From: Liolophura sinensis
Taxonomy: Eukaryota > Mollusca > Polyplacophora > Chitonida > Chitonidae
Length of the DNA: 64,000 nt
Reading direction: 5' to 3'
Assembly: GCF_032854445.1 (NCBI RefSeq)
Contig: NC_088301.1
Span: 30,920,402 to 30,984,401, forward strand
Below are positions 48,901 through 57,696 of the stretch, one piece after another. Under the pieces are notes generated by a model. It searched no databases. It had not been told where the DNA came from and saw only the letters and a list, made by a program, of their open reading frames with translations. The position numbers and the translations under genes were made by a program. How positions within the stretch are numbered: the stretch's first letter is position 1; each line of letters begins with the position of its first letter.

Positions 48901-51181
48901 AGTCGTGACAGTGGTGTGAAGCGAACGTAGAGAGCGGTGCATGCGTTGTAAGGAGTAGTTTCATTTGTGATTTTGTCGACATAAGTTCTCTCACGCTTGT
49001 GCTACCCCACTTATTCCAGAACGATAGTCGTCATTGGGGGGAAAATATCTGGCCTCAGGTTCACGAAGTTGTGTTAGACTTAAGGATACATTGAAAGGTA
49101 GTATAAAACAAAGTATGGTTGGAACTAAAATGAAAGAAAATCTGCCAAAAAATAGCTTTTCATTTTTGAGGCATATTTTATATTTCTTGATAACCCATCT
49201 ATTTTATGTGGTCCGAAATAGAATATTGTTTAGAGGAAAACATTAAGCCCTTGTAGCGGAACACGTGACAAATCACCTGATACGTATACTACTTTAAAAG
49301 AGGCGGCCAGAGGCTTATATTATTTAGTTTGTAATAACAATAATGCTTTTAACGAAAGATATTTGATCAGCTCACAAGGAAACTTTTTATCTTCATAAAT
49401 GCCTGCAAAATACACGTCTTAATAATGATTCAGTTTAAGACATACTATATAACAACAATGGCTAATCAATACATGCAACACTTGAATGTCACAGTTCAAC
49501 GCACAGTTTACATATAGTACTGTAATTACGTGTAGTTTTGTCTTAAATGGAATGACTCTTGCTGTTTGCTAGCTTCCTATCTGTCGGCCTTGGGTCTGAC
49601 CGTTTTATCCGTCCGCCTTCTGTCTGTCCCTTTTCTCCGTCTGCCATCTGTTTGTCCTTTCTATCCTCCCGCCTTTTGTCTGTCCCTTCTACCCGTCCGC
49701 CTTCTGTCTGTCCCTTCTACCCGCCCGCCACCTGTCTGTCCCTTCTACCCACCTGCGACCTGTGTGTCCCTTCTGCCCGTCCGATTTTTGGCTATCCCTT
49801 TTATCTGTCTGTCATCTGTTTTTCCGTGCTGTCAGTCCAACTTCTGTCTGTCACTCTTATCTGTCTGCCATCTGTCTGTCTCTCCTGATTGTATAAGCGA
49901 CCAGAGGGATACTGGTGGCAATTTTCGTTTAGTCTTTGACAAAAGACTTCTGTCTGTCCTTTTTGTCCGTCTGCCAACTGTTTATCCCTTTTAACCGTCC
50001 GGCTTCTGGCTGTTCCTTCCACCCGTCCGCCTTTTGTCTGTTCCTTCTACCCGTCCACCTTTTATCTGACCCCGGTACAAGTCTGCCATCTGTGTATCCC
50101 TTCTACCCATCCGCCATTTGTGTGTCCCTTTTACCCGTCCGCCACCTGTCTATCCCTTCTATCCGTCCGATTTTGTCTGTCTCTTCTACCTGTCCGCCTT
50201 TTGTCTGTCTCTTTTATCTGTCTGTCATCTGTTTTTCCCTGCTGCCAGTCCGACTGTCTGTCCTTTCTATTCGCCGGCCTTCTGTCCGTCACTCTTATCC
50301 GTCTGCCATCTGTCTGTCTCTTCTGATTGTATAAGCGACCAGAGGGATACAGGTGGCAATTTTCGTTTAGTCTTTGACAAAAGACTTCTGTCTGTCGCTT
50401 CTACCTCTCCGCCTTTTGTCTGTCCCTTCCACCCGTCTGCCATCTAAATTTTCGTTTAGTCTTTAACAATATCGTGGTTTTGAGAGTGACACCTTACGGG
50501 CGTCCGTGGGAACCGGAGGAACTTAACAAACGTAAACTCTCAATATTTGTATCACGCTGGAACTTTGGTGACCAGGGCCCGGTCTCACTTAACTACGACG
50601 GCAACCAGTACTATAGGCGTTACGTCGCCATGGTAATTGCAAGCTTCGTCAAACTGGGCGTATTAATGGGTTCTAACCGCACGAGGTCTCTGTCTTAATG
50701 GCTCGGAAAAGCGAAAGTATAGATTACATCATAACGTAACATGTGTGGTGAGAAAAGTTGTGAATCTTTGTAACAATTTCCTTAATCTATAAACCTGACC
50801 GCAGTACAAGTGAAATATTCTTCAGTGCAGCGTAAAACATCAATCAAATAAATGAAATATATACCTAATACAGTCTGGTTTTGATCTGCATTTCAGCAAA
50901 CGTTAGCCGAACGCCTGACAACAATGTTAGCGGCAGCGTACAGCCTACAGTTACTGTTCAAACTGATACCAAAAGCAGAGCAAAGCGGCCATGTTGTTCA
51001 CTATCAATGCCTGTGCCACTTCGTGAAAAATTTCATCACGGAATATATCCGAACATCAGGAGAGTGCAAAGACAGTGGGATATCCAGGGAAATGCTGACG
51101 AGGTATATCAACTGTGCAATGCGCAGGTGCAGCACGCGCACGGTCCAAGAGCTATTGACTACCTCGGTAGCAACTGTGTGA
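27377..51181 (+). CDS. TIR domain-TMEM268-like membrane protein (8 exons, 5' end missing)
   Basis: Join 27377-27967, 34060-34125, 42323-42441, 44569-44746, 45849-45946, 47042-47149, 48310-48504, 50897-51181. All junctions keep phase (1,1,0,1,0,0,0), giving 545 residues. Residues 67-196 form a TIR domain, a signalling module of innate immune receptors and adaptors. Residues 198-219 are a Ser-rich linker. Residues from about 220 match the order of features I recall for vertebrate TMEM268 (about 340 aa): an NGQ-L start segment, a YADF-type helix, two membrane segments (about 289-312 and 324-340) followed by a basic RWKRRTK stop, then a C-terminal helix and Cys-x-Cys (489-491). Both ends are predicted cytosolic, so the TIR would face the cytosol. 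TMEM268 function is poorly known; a role in membrane-linked immune signalling is inference. No in-frame ATG precedes the TIR and the first codon is split, so at least one upstream exon is missing. Seven of eight acceptors are good; exon 7's is weak. Confidence 0.72.
28199..28268 (+). mobile_element. tRNA-like SINE head
   Basis: GTGACTGAGTGGTTAACGTG (A-box-like) and GGGTTCAAACCCAGCC (B-box-like) at tRNA-like spacing, but no complete acceptor stem and a SINE-like 3' extension. It lies in intron 1, before the minisatellite. Confidence 0.5.
28319..29991 (+). repeat. Intron 1 minisatellite, 67-69 bp, about 24 units
   Basis: Unit GGCTGCAACTGTAAGTCAGT, then TTTATCAAGCACCTGGCG, TAACCACATCTCGTATTAG and TGAAACAAT. 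Units differ by a few bases and by a two-base CACATCTC/CACTCTC length change. Most carry the hexamer GTAAGT. The array begins about 350 bases after the TIR exon donor. Confidence 0.93.
29992..33189. other. Intron 1 sequence, mostly unassigned
   Basis: Holds a SINE-like fragment at about 31560-31690 (GGTGGTTTACCCATTCCAGG, then ATGGACGTCGTATTAAACAA) and a run of 20 G at 31834-31853. No exon recognised. Confidence 0.45.
31834..31853 (+). repeat. Poly-G run of 20
   Basis: Uninterrupted G after a GT-rich stretch; potential quadruplex on the sense strand of the intron, and a likely site of length variation or sequencing error. Confidence 0.9.
33190..33450 (-). mobile_element. Full-length core SINE, minus strand
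   Basis: A poly(A)-like tail (T run at left), GGTGTTTTACGCCGTACTC, CCAGCATTATGGTGAGTGG, CGGAGAGGAAGCCAGCATG and a complete tRNA-like head ending AGTGAGCCACGGAGGCCCC. It lies in intron 1, about 600 bases before exon 2. Confidence 0.9.
34060..34125 (+). CDS. Exon 2: Ser-rich linker
   Basis: The acceptor is TTTTTCCTTGGCCCAG and the donor GTAAGT, both strong. Read in the phase left by the TIR exon, the 66 bases give an open Gly-Gln-Leu-Pro-Arg then Ser/Asp-rich stretch of 22 codons. The exon is symmetric (1-1), so it can be skipped without shifting the frame. It probably acts as a flexible, possibly phosphorylated, spacer between the TIR and the membrane part. Confidence 0.68.
35030..35365. mobile_element. 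Foldback family member, shortened
   Basis: 35030-35080 (ATGTAACACCACAAGTTCTA, ACATTGGAC) is in one orientation and 35210-35365 (TTTATGACGTTATCCAAG, TGCACTTACCTTGCAATGG, GACGTCCAGCATATCGATG) in the other, as in the element at 21768-22626 but with much of the arms lost. Confidence 0.55.
37466..37712 (+). mobile_element. Full-length core SINE inside the satellite (copy 1)
   Basis: 247 bases with tRNA-like head (A box TGGCTCAGTAAGTTAGCG, B box GAGTTCAAGTCCAGCTC), core GGTCGTGGGTTTCACCCGG, GTATAAGTGAAATATTCTTG and tail CAATCAAATAAATAAAT. It is flanked by the 13 bp target duplication AAATTACACAATC (37453-37465 and 37713-37725), which is satellite sequence. Confidence 0.95.
41481..41727 (+). mobile_element. 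Full-length core SINE inside the satellite (copy 2)
   Basis: Same length and, as far as I can read, same sequence as the copy at 37466, with the same 13 bp duplication (41468-41480 and 41728-41740) and the same flanking satellite variants. It therefore arose by duplication of the locus, not by a second insertion. Confidence 0.95.
42323..42441 (+). CDS. Exon 3: start of TMEM268-like region
   Basis: The acceptor is CTTATCTCCACAG and the donor GTGAGT. In the phase given by exon 2 it reads SLANGQLLWTVTAKI and ends PTPLRCHGIN, open throughout; another frame has a TGA in mid-exon. The NGQ-L, SLVFD and final GI motifs line up with the N-terminal part of vertebrate TMEM268 as I recall it. It lies 225 bases after the 90 bp satellite ends. 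Confidence 0.74.
42776..43105 (+). repeat. Dispersed repeat in intron 3 (partner at 48639-48957)
   Basis: Shares in order GACCTGT, CTTGTTTAGGCTTTGCCTC, GGTGTCC, TTTTCTGACATCAC, CATCACCGTGACC, GTTC-AAGTTCT and GCGAACGTTAGAGAGCGG with the partner on the same strand. No coding capacity. Confidence 0.65.
43435..43560 (+). mobile_element. SINE-like 3' fragment
   Basis: GGTCAGTGGCTTTAACTCCGG and CACCCCGG, then AAATTCTTGAACACGTGG, TTAAACACCATTCAGATAAA. Same family as 10797-11189. Confidence 0.5.
43957..44012 (+). repeat. 13 bp tandem repeat
   Basis: About four and a half units of TGCCTTCTGTGAG, one with a C for T change. Confidence 0.9.
44260..44491 (-). mobile_element. Core SINE, minus strand, in intron 3
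   Basis: CGTACTCAAGAACATTCACT, ACGACGGTGGCCAGCTTTA, GGAAACCCATGACCTTCCG, ACGGAGAGGAAGCCGGCAG and a degraded tRNA-like head. It ends 77 bases before the acceptor of exon 4. Confidence 0.85.
44569..44746 (+). CDS. Exon 4: TMEM268-like helix and first membrane segment
   Basis: The acceptor has a long pyrimidine tract (CCTTTTCTTCCTTAG) and the donor is GTAAGA. Phase 0 gives LSYADFVDILHSV, then a hydrophobic stretch from LKPVLLLLG to VIVLLID (model residues about 289-312), which is the first membrane segment. It ends Asp-Ala-Pro-Lys-Ala, a short loop before the second segment. The YADF helix matches the family's position just before the membrane pair. Confidence 0.82.
44795..44877 (-). mobile_element. 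Short diverged SINE tail, minus strand
   Basis: GTTTAACGCCATATTCCAG, AATATTTCACTCACATAATGG and CGGCCATTTTTATGAGG. The order matches the tail-core boundary of the SINEs, with lower identity. Confidence 0.55.
45849..45946 (+). CDS. Exon 5: second membrane segment and basic stop
   Basis: The acceptor is TTTGTTTTACAG and the donor GTATGT. With the one base carried over it reads SALPVRLTVFLFPLLLVVFG, then YSLRWKRRTKQTE. The hydrophobic run is the second membrane segment. The basic cluster after it indicates the cytosolic side, as in a hairpin membrane topology with both termini in the cytosol. Confidence 0.8.
46199..46414 (+). mobile_element. Core SINE, plus strand, in intron 5
   Basis: The head is partly lost. 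B box GAGTTCAAGTCCAGCTC, then GGCCGTACGTGGGAAGGTC, ACCATAATGCTGGCCGCC, GTATAAGTGAAATATTCTTG. The tail is cut after GAGTA. Confidence 0.88.
47042..47149 (+). CDS. Exon 6: cytosolic segment after the membrane hairpin
   Basis: The acceptor is TTATATTTCAG. Phase 0 gives FSMQMFNSCVLVNQQLHETG and then a Thr-rich stretch ending TETDTFH. The N-x-x-L-x-x-x-x-L-x-x-x-G pattern fits the region that follows the second membrane segment in TMEM268. The chosen donor (CAT/GTATCC) is mediocre. GTAACC eight bases on or GTATCG seventeen bases on would be alternatives, followed by a TAA at 47182, so the 3' boundary is uncertain by a few codons. Confidence 0.68.
47797..48135 (-). mobile_element. Single foldback arm in intron 6
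   Basis: TCTCTTTTAGCCAGTCGCCT, ATATTCAGTTGTCTGTAAAA, GTTGAACATCTC, CTTGCAAGGAAAATGCATT and CATAAGCCTAGTTTC match the left arm of the element at 21768 in the same orientation. No opposite arm nearby. Confidence 0.62.
48310..48504 (+). CDS. Exon 7: TMEM268-like cytosolic helix region
   Basis: The frame reads LYFLFAKTYCEYVECNKLQ, then EVQRFLHQLSEEQT, ending DIDLLQQ at a GTAAAT donor. Both ends are phase 0 and fit exons 6 and 8. The aromatic-rich start with a following Cys matches the L-W-F-x-Y-F...C block I recall in vertebrate TMEM268. The acceptor (GATCAAGGAAG) has almost no pyrimidine tract, so the exact start, or even inclusion of this exon, is less certain than for the others. A stop lies in frame at 48298. 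Confidence 0.5.
48639..48957 (+). repeat. Dispersed repeat in intron 7 (partner at 42776-43105)
   Basis: GACCTGTCGAACC, GGCTTAGCCTAACCACCGATG, TTTTCTGACATCAC, CATCACTGTGACC, GCGAACGTAGAGAGCGGTG. It is 134 bases after the exon 7 donor. Confidence 0.65.
49575..50445 (+). repeat. Pyrimidine-rich minisatellite in intron 7
   Basis: Degenerate units of about 28 bp (CCGTCCGCCTTCTGTCTGTC, CCTTCTAC). A non-repeat block starting GATTGTATAAGCGACCAGAG occurs at 49887 and again at 50325, so a segment of about 438 bp was duplicated in tandem. Open frames on both strands here are low-complexity by-products. Confidence 0.9.
50577..50659. mobile_element. Possible small palindromic MITE-like element
   Basis: GCCCGGTCTCAC at the left and GTCAAACTGGGC at the right are inverted with 9 of 12 matches. 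The inside has CGTTACGTCGCCATGG. 83 bp, no coding capacity. Confidence 0.35.
50797..50852 (+). mobile_element. SINE tail fragment before last exon
   Basis: GTACAAGTGAAATATTCTTC, AGTGCAGCGTAAAACATC, AATCAAATAAATGAA. It is 44 bases upstream of the exon 8 start. Confidence 0.75.
50897..51181 (+). CDS. Exon 8: C-terminal exon with Cys-x-Cys helix and stop
   Basis: The acceptor is GATCTGCATTTCAG. Phase 0 gives QTLAERLTTMLAAAYSLQLL, then FKLIPKAEQSG, then HYQCLCHFVKNFITEYI, and stops at TGA 51179-51181. The block order AE-x5-LAA-x-Y-x-LLF-x-x-x-P-x-A...CxC-x-FI-x-x-YI agrees closely with the C-terminus of vertebrate TMEM268 as I recall it, and decides the frame over a longer overlapping open frame (50881-51252). 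About 40 residues beyond the Cys motif have no counterpart I recognise. Confidence 0.78.
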   Translation, partial: QTLAERLTTMLAAAYSLQLLFKLIPKAEQSGHVVHYQCLCHFVKNFITEYIRTSGECKDSGISREMLTRYINCAMRRCSTRTVQELLTTSVATV

Positions 51182-51648
51182 CGTTGAAGATGCATTGTCT
51201 GTGCAAAAGGCAACACGGTTTCTACGATTACCCGAGAAAAGTGCTCCTATGATGATATACGTGCGTAAATCATAGCTGTGATAAAAAGGTTCCGACAGTG
51301 GTGATGCTTATAGCGTGTAACCAAAGCGACAGAAGAAACTCGGCATCTTAACAAAGACTTGTTATTTATACGTCAATATGTTGTGCTGAAAATATTCAAC
51401 TGCCGAATGTCGGATTGTGATACATATGCTGGTCTAAAGTTTTATAAATTTATAACATTTAATAGTGAGTAATACGAGGGTTTATTTGATACATTAACCG
51501 ACCCAGTTAGTTTAATCCAAAAACTTGTTAATCCACCAGAAAGCTTAGCATTGTGCAAAAACATATAGATACTCCGAAAAAACTGAAAGTCGCATATGTG
51601 AAGTTACCACCTACCTTTTGTGACTTTTTACGTATCCTTAAGATGACA

Positions 51649-51654
51649 AATAAA
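51649..51654 (+). other. Candidate poly(A) signal
   Basis: AATAAA lies 468 bases after the stop codon and is followed within 50-90 bases by a T- and GT-rich stretch (TTTGTTTTTTTTTTTGG). It is the first AATAAA I see after the stop and would give a 3' UTR of about 0.5 kb. It is a motif match only. Confidence 0.4.
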
Positions 51655-53122
51655 ATTTCGCCGAAACATTGAAACGTCAAATATGTGACTTTTAGGGGTT
51701 TGTTTTTTTTTTTGGAGCATCTGTGCTTTGGCCTTGTGTTAGTTTAACTCAGATTGTGTGGCATTTATCATGGTGAATAGAAAACGTCCATTCCAAACGC
51801 TTTTATTTCCTTGCAGTGAAAATAAGTTCCAGAGCAAGATTTGGCTTATTTTGGGCGTTTAACGTAGTTTGAGAACAGGACTACTTTCATTGTATTTGCC
51901 TTATTAGGAGTCAATGCAAGTTTTCATAGTATACTTGCCTTATTGCTCAAGTGACCATTATTACTATATCAGATCTCAAGTCCCGTTGTCTAGCGACAGT
52001 ACAATGCACGTGCGCGTGTTCCGTGGCTCACTTTTCATTGTGGTTGCTCTCGGTTGAGGTAATTTTAAAAGCCATTTGATTGTCTTGCGTTAGTCTACTT
52101 TTGTTACATGTATGAATGTCTTTTTATGAGTATATTATATCCTTAACATTTTATATCTGCACAAAAATTAAAATGACAGCTAAATTAAGTGTATTATTAC
52201 TATTTGTTTACGTCGTTAAAGAGAAGTTTTTTGAAAATACTGTTACAGTAGCGACCTGTGTAATCCTAGGCAGAAAGTGCAAACGTACAATATCGCATGA
52301 AGTTGTCTGCTGCACATAGTTTTTCAGCTCTTTTCTTATATTGTTAAATTTTTCATCTAACCGAAAAGGAAGGGATGTCTGCAGTGATATATGTATGTAT
52401 TTCCTTCGACTTTCTCCTTAACCATTAATCCGATCGACTTTGCATCTAATTTGTGGATGTTTTACTGAGGACACAAGGCAGTACACTGTAGTCTATTTTA
52501 AACACTGCCTATTGCGAATGCAAATTAGACAATGGGGACGTTACAAATGTTTGGATTTTCATCGTGTTTCAGAAATGAACAATTTTCATCCAAAACTGCA
52601 CTATTTACACTGAAATGCCAAAGACGAAAGTTCGATCACCACACAAACAACTGGACAAGTTAATTCTCTGGACCGGAAACAGTGACTTTAGTCAAGTCAT
52701 GTCTCGTTGTGTAGGATATCACGCAAGGCTGTGTTTGAAATAAATATATGATGGCAATTCCTGGATGAGGTATCATGGTTTCAGCGGTAGGGTTACGGCC
52801 GTTGGTGGTTAGGTGCACCAGAAACATGGTTGATTGTTGAGTAGTCAGCCACCTTACCGTACAGGAGGAAGGCTTCATACTGAGAACCCGTTCCACGTGG
52901 ACATATTGCTCACTTCCATTAATACACATTCTTCCCTCCCAGAGATGAAAACGAAACTAAGGCTTGATACGGCGATATTTACACATATAAACATCTCCTG
53001 TGAGTTTGTGTATTCGTGTTTTATCTCATTTATCATTATATTGCTGTTGGTTTGTCCCCGAAGACTTTTTGCCGAAAAGATTATATATATGAAAGTTATG
53101 CTCAACCAGTCGGGAAAGGGGC
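51655..53122. other. No gene recognised downstream of the gene
   Basis: AT-rich DNA with T runs. The open frames seen are short and featureless. Confidence 0.45.
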
Positions 53123-53169
53123 GTTGATGGGGGAGGGGTTGATGGGGGAGGGGTTGATGGGGGAGGAGT
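53123..53169 (+). repeat. 15-bp tandem repeat, about three units
   Basis: GTTGATGGGGGAGGG repeated, purine-rich, ending in a variant GGAGGAGTGAG. Confidence 0.88.
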
Positions 53170-53574
53170 GAGAATGACAGTGAATCATCAAAGTTTGTTG
53201 TCAAATTAAATCCACTGTACAGAGCTGATGGCACTTTTACACTTTTAAGAAAAATATAAATTTTGTTGTCACCAATAAGATCGTTTGGGTTGTTACTCGC
53301 TATCACATGTCGTATTATGGTGTTACTTCTAATTTTCAGTTTGTCAGATACATGTACCTGATCAAGGTCCCTGGTTTACTCCACTGCTATTTTAGTGGAA
53401 ATGTCCTGAACACACAACTAAATCAAATCAATAAATCAAGCTAATCCTGAAGCGTCAGTCGCCTGTGAAGGAGGTCCGCTCATATCCTGGCATGATTAAG
53501 GCACTTGTGGCTTTTTCCCCGGTTCTCTCGGCGCAAATAATGGTTGGGTACATGGTGACAACATGTCGTGACCA

Positions 53575-54195
53575 GGTGAAGCGTTGTGTTTGGTGTGTCC
53601 TGGTGGGCCTTAGTGTCTGCTTTGATTGGTTGGGGTGTAGTGTTTGGTGTGACTGGGAAGCAGTGTTTGGTGTGACCTGATAGGACGTAGTGTCTGGTTG
53701 GGCTCGGTGGGGCGTAGTGTATGGTGTGACTCGATGGAGTCTGGTTTCTGGTGTGACCAGGTGAGGTGTAGTGTCAGGCGTGACCGGGTGGAGCGTAGTG
53801 TCCGGTAAGATTGGGTAGGGCGTAGTGTCTAGTGTGACTGGGTGAAGAGCAGTGTATGGTGTACCGGGTGGAGTGTAATGTCTAGTGGGACCGGATAGAG
53901 TGTACTGTTCGGTGTGACCGGGTAGGCGTAGTGTCTGGTGTGACTAGGTGGGGCGTAGTATCTGGTGTGACCCGGTAGTGAGTAGTGTGTGGTATGATTC
54001 GGCTGAGCGTAGGGTCGGGGGTGACTGGATGAAGAGTAGGGTCTGGTGTGACCGAGTAAAGCGTAGATTCCGGTGTGACCGGATGGGGTGCTCTGTCTGA
54101 TGTGACTGGGTGGGGCGTACAGTCTGGCAGATTTAGTGGAGGTACTCTCTGGTGCGACGTGGTGGAGCATGGAGTCTGGTGCAGCCGGATGGAAA
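53575..54195 (+). repeat. Degenerate minisatellite, about 29-30 bp units
   Basis: About 20 units built on GTAGTGTCTGGTGTGAC and GGGTGGGGC with many substitutions. Minus-strand open frames with a ten-residue period (S/D-H-T-R-P-Y type) result from the near 30 bp period and are not called as genes. Confidence 0.88.
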
Positions 54196-57089
54196 GTAGA
54201 AAGTAGTGCCGATGACTACTATAGAACGATAATGACACTGGTTTGACCATAAGGGCCTGTCAAGGATTAGAGCTGATTCATGTAACTTTTTCTGCGCAAT
54301 GGAGAATTATCCGAGTCAAATTCACCATTGTTTCCTTTTAATACATGAGTACTACATGTAGGTTACAAGATTGTCCATAAATCGTCATGGCAAAGACAGA
54401 AATGAACAAGAGAATACACAGCTTGGGCCCCAATTACTTTAAACAGGAAATTTTCCCAATTAACACAGGTTTCGGCAAAAGAAAAAACTATCTATATTAT
54501 GCACTGTGGCTACCAGCTTTAAAGGGCGATAACTCTTCGATATCCAACAGCTATTCTGCAATGGACAATGTTAAGGATCGACACCTCAGAAGCTGGGGTT
54601 CTGTAATACAGACGATCGCCGAGTAGATAGAGTGGGCCTACTCCATCACTAAAGCCCTTGTCATCTAATTCTCGGTCATTACAATCCCCCTTTTCTCAGA
54701 GGAAATGTTCCCTATCACAGCAGGGATGCGGGGACCAGCATGTAGGCCCCTAAAGATAACAGGTAGATTTTGAATTAAGACATAATCTTTCTATTTCTGA
54801 AATCGAGGTTAAGACTACAGGAGTAGAAAATATGTAACGAAAGCAGAGCAAATGTCGACGGCGAACAGCACAGTCCGAATGGCAGAGGCCCTTTCTAGGC
54901 CCTCCCTAGGCCCTTCATAGAGAAAACAACTGAAGCGAAAACCACCAAAACAAAAAATTAGACATTGTATACTATATTGGCATTATACTAAACACTATTA
55001 AGTTGTATACCTGGTGAGAGGCTCCTGAGGACAGTCCATGTGTTTAGAATGTTTTAGGTGAATAAATCATGCCCACCTGACCTCATCATGTGTTTTAGTT
55101 CTATTGTGTCGTTCGTCAAAATAATACTATAAGCTTGCTGGCTAAAAAAAATCATAAATACGGGAAATATTTACGGTTGATATTATCTATTGTCAGCTAT
55201 GAATTCATTGGTCGATTACAAAACTACACATTTAATGCTTAGAAGAGACAATAAAGTTATTAATACGACCCATACACCACGTTGAGATTCGACTGTCGAA
55301 ACAGGGACATTCTGATAATGAAAGAAATGTTAATAGAAAGCGTACAAAATATTATTAAAATGATAATTTTAGAATACATACACTATAAAGGAGATGTCTG
55401 TGTTTCCAGCGAGAATTGGATTCGAGCCTGCGATCTCATCGGCTGAGGCAAGAAACTCAGCCAAAGACAGTATGTAATCATGTTTCGCTTTGCTTGCCTA
55501 TTGCTTACCGCATGGCCACAATTAGGTGCTTAAGTATAACTGTCTTTAGCAGTCCTGAATATTGAGCTTGCGCTTCACATGCACCTGTTGCTTTTCATAT
55601 ATATTTTCATTACCGTGATTCTTTCTCTGTATTAAGAGACCGGCACAAAGAAATGGACATAATTAGTTCAGGTTTTTTTACACCTGCAGCTTACAAATGA
55701 AGACTTCTCGTGTATATTTTCACAGGCTATATACACTGTTTGCTTCCTGGAGAAGATTTTACGAAAAGCGCCCAAGTGTACACACAACATAACGCTGGAT
55801 GGTTGTTTTTATGTGCGACGAAACTAAGGCAGTTGGTTTAGGCATTTGTCTAACGCAACCAATTCCGCAGGTCGCGACGCAGTCATGTACTTGTAGGTGA
55901 ATACAGGCTTCGTGCGGAAAGGCGGACTTTGTTTTGGACTGTGACATTTTCGGAATGCCAGACTGTAGCGCCGGGACGGCTAATGTGGACCGGAATCGCT
56001 TGCGAGGACCGTGTATGACAATGGCGCGGAAGGAGTTCGCGGAACGGAGGGAAGTGATTTGCTGACCTGTCACAAGCCGAGCTGATGGCATGGTTTCATC
56101 ACGACGGATGGCAGCCAGCTTTGACATACCTACCGCTACCAATCAATAAGCTATAAAATGCTTCAACACGGAGTCGGAGTTGAGCTGACGAGTGTCTGCA
56201 GTGTGCCGATATAAAAGTCCTTGATTCCACATCAACTAGGTCTCGGCTTAATGTAATCTCAGTCTGGAATGCAATGGTACCTGCAATGAAAGCACGCCAT
56301 AACTGGGCCTTTACAGCGTGCCAGACTGCAAATTTTAATCTTACTTCATTGTAGACGACAAATCAGATGACATTATATGGATAACACAAAAGAAGTAGAT
56401 GTACCAGAGAGGCGATAAGAGCGTGGAAATAACGTAGAGAGGGCCCTGGTGAAGTGAGTATTTCATATTTTCTAATTAACAATACAAATCTCATTTAGAG
56501 CTAAAATGAATTCCACATTTAAAATGTATCCGTGTTTATACATTTTATGTCAACTGAAACAATTTGTTTTGATGAGTGGATTTCTGGTTTTTGTGTCTCG
56601 TTACTTCATATATCACATTCAAATTGTTCAAGAGAGAAGATAATATATCCAGGCATCAGCATATACATGAGCTGTCAGCCGCAAAATAATGCACAAGCAA
56701 GTGCCAGACAGATTTCTTCCAATTCTTGTTTGGTTCCTTCAAGTCGCCATTCTCAAGGGTGTGGTCAGTTAAGCCATCTTAGAATAAAACCGCCTCTACG
56801 GTAAAGTGTCACTTGTCCCTTTATTTTGTGGTTTTGTGTGACCATATTGCATTAATGTTGGGCTTTGGTTTAACTGCTGTTTGCCTCAAATCTCATAAAA
56901 GTCTGTCTTTAATCCCGTTGTTACTAAGGCAATGTTAGTAGAGGACCGATCCAGTGGTTTAACTTTAGCATTGACGACCTTGAGGAGGAAATGCCAAGCG
57001 ACCCTATACTACTTACTGTCGAACAGTTACGTATACCGCGTACCAACGGAAACTCATTAGCTGCTGACATCTGCTTTTGAGTAAGTTCG
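54196..57089. other. No gene recognised
   Basis: Mostly AT-rich. 55740-56150 is GC-richer and contains a 127-codon minus-strand open frame (55759-56142) that I do not recognise. Confidence 0.4.
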
Positions 57090-57197
57090 TTATACATCGG
57101 TCAGTGGTTTACGGTTTACTCCGGCACTCCGCTGTCTGTTGCCATATAAGTGAAGAATTATTCAGTCCGATGTTAAACACCAATCAAGCAAAATAAA
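57090..57197 (+). mobile_element. SINE 3' fragment (GGTTTACTCC family)
   Basis: GGTCAGTGGTTTACGGTTTA, CTCCGGCACTCCG, GCCATATAAGTGAAGAATT and GATGTTAAACACCAATCAAG. Confidence 0.7.
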
Positions 57198-57696
57198 GAT
57201 CCCATAGCAGTGGGCTTGCCATCCATGAGATTGATGTCTGCATTTCATTGAGGGTAACGCACCGGACTGAAGAATACCTGACTTACACGACGGGTTTGTG
57301 GGAGGACCAAACGGGGTAGAGGTTTGTGGGTGGAGCAAACCGTAGTGCCCGACGAAAACCACTGACTTTAGTTGATAAACCTCCTGACTTAAAGCTACAA
57401 CCTAAACAGCGACAGTTGGCAATGCGCATGTATCGTAACAATTATTGGTGCGGTAGTGTGATTATATAAACATTGAAAACACCTAACATAGAAGTGTTTG
57501 TGTTTTGTTTTTTTCTTGAATAATTCAAGGATAAAATGTTGAGACAAACATTGTACTTATGAGAGGTAAAGATGTGTTCTGTTCTGGGCAATTGTCACGT
57601 GGTTTGTCATCTGATAAACCTGTTTTCCTTTAATAATAACCACCAATGGTTGTCTGTTATGTATTTTCAAATTGTTTCACTACAACAGCACGGTGA

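Noticed and set aside
50474-50698. 75-codon open frame ending in an RRYVAMV-type stretch, considered as an exon between 7 and 8
   Set aside because: Its phase does not fit exon 7 or 8, its right half overlaps a palindromic MITE-like sequence, and it has no TMEM268-like pattern.
50881-51252. Longer 123-codon frame overlapping the last exon
   Set aside because: Out of phase with exon 7 and without family similarity; the frame 50897-51181 keeps the phase and carries the Cys-x-Cys pattern.
53829-54250. Overlapping minus-strand open frames of 113 and 122 codons rich in His, Pro and Thr
   Set aside because: Generated by the near 30 bp minisatellite; composition is low-complexity and no gene context exists.
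55759-56142. 127-codon minus-strand open frame in a GC-richer patch
   Set aside because: No domain recognised and no splice partner found. It may be an exon of an unknown gene, but the sequence alone does not support a call.
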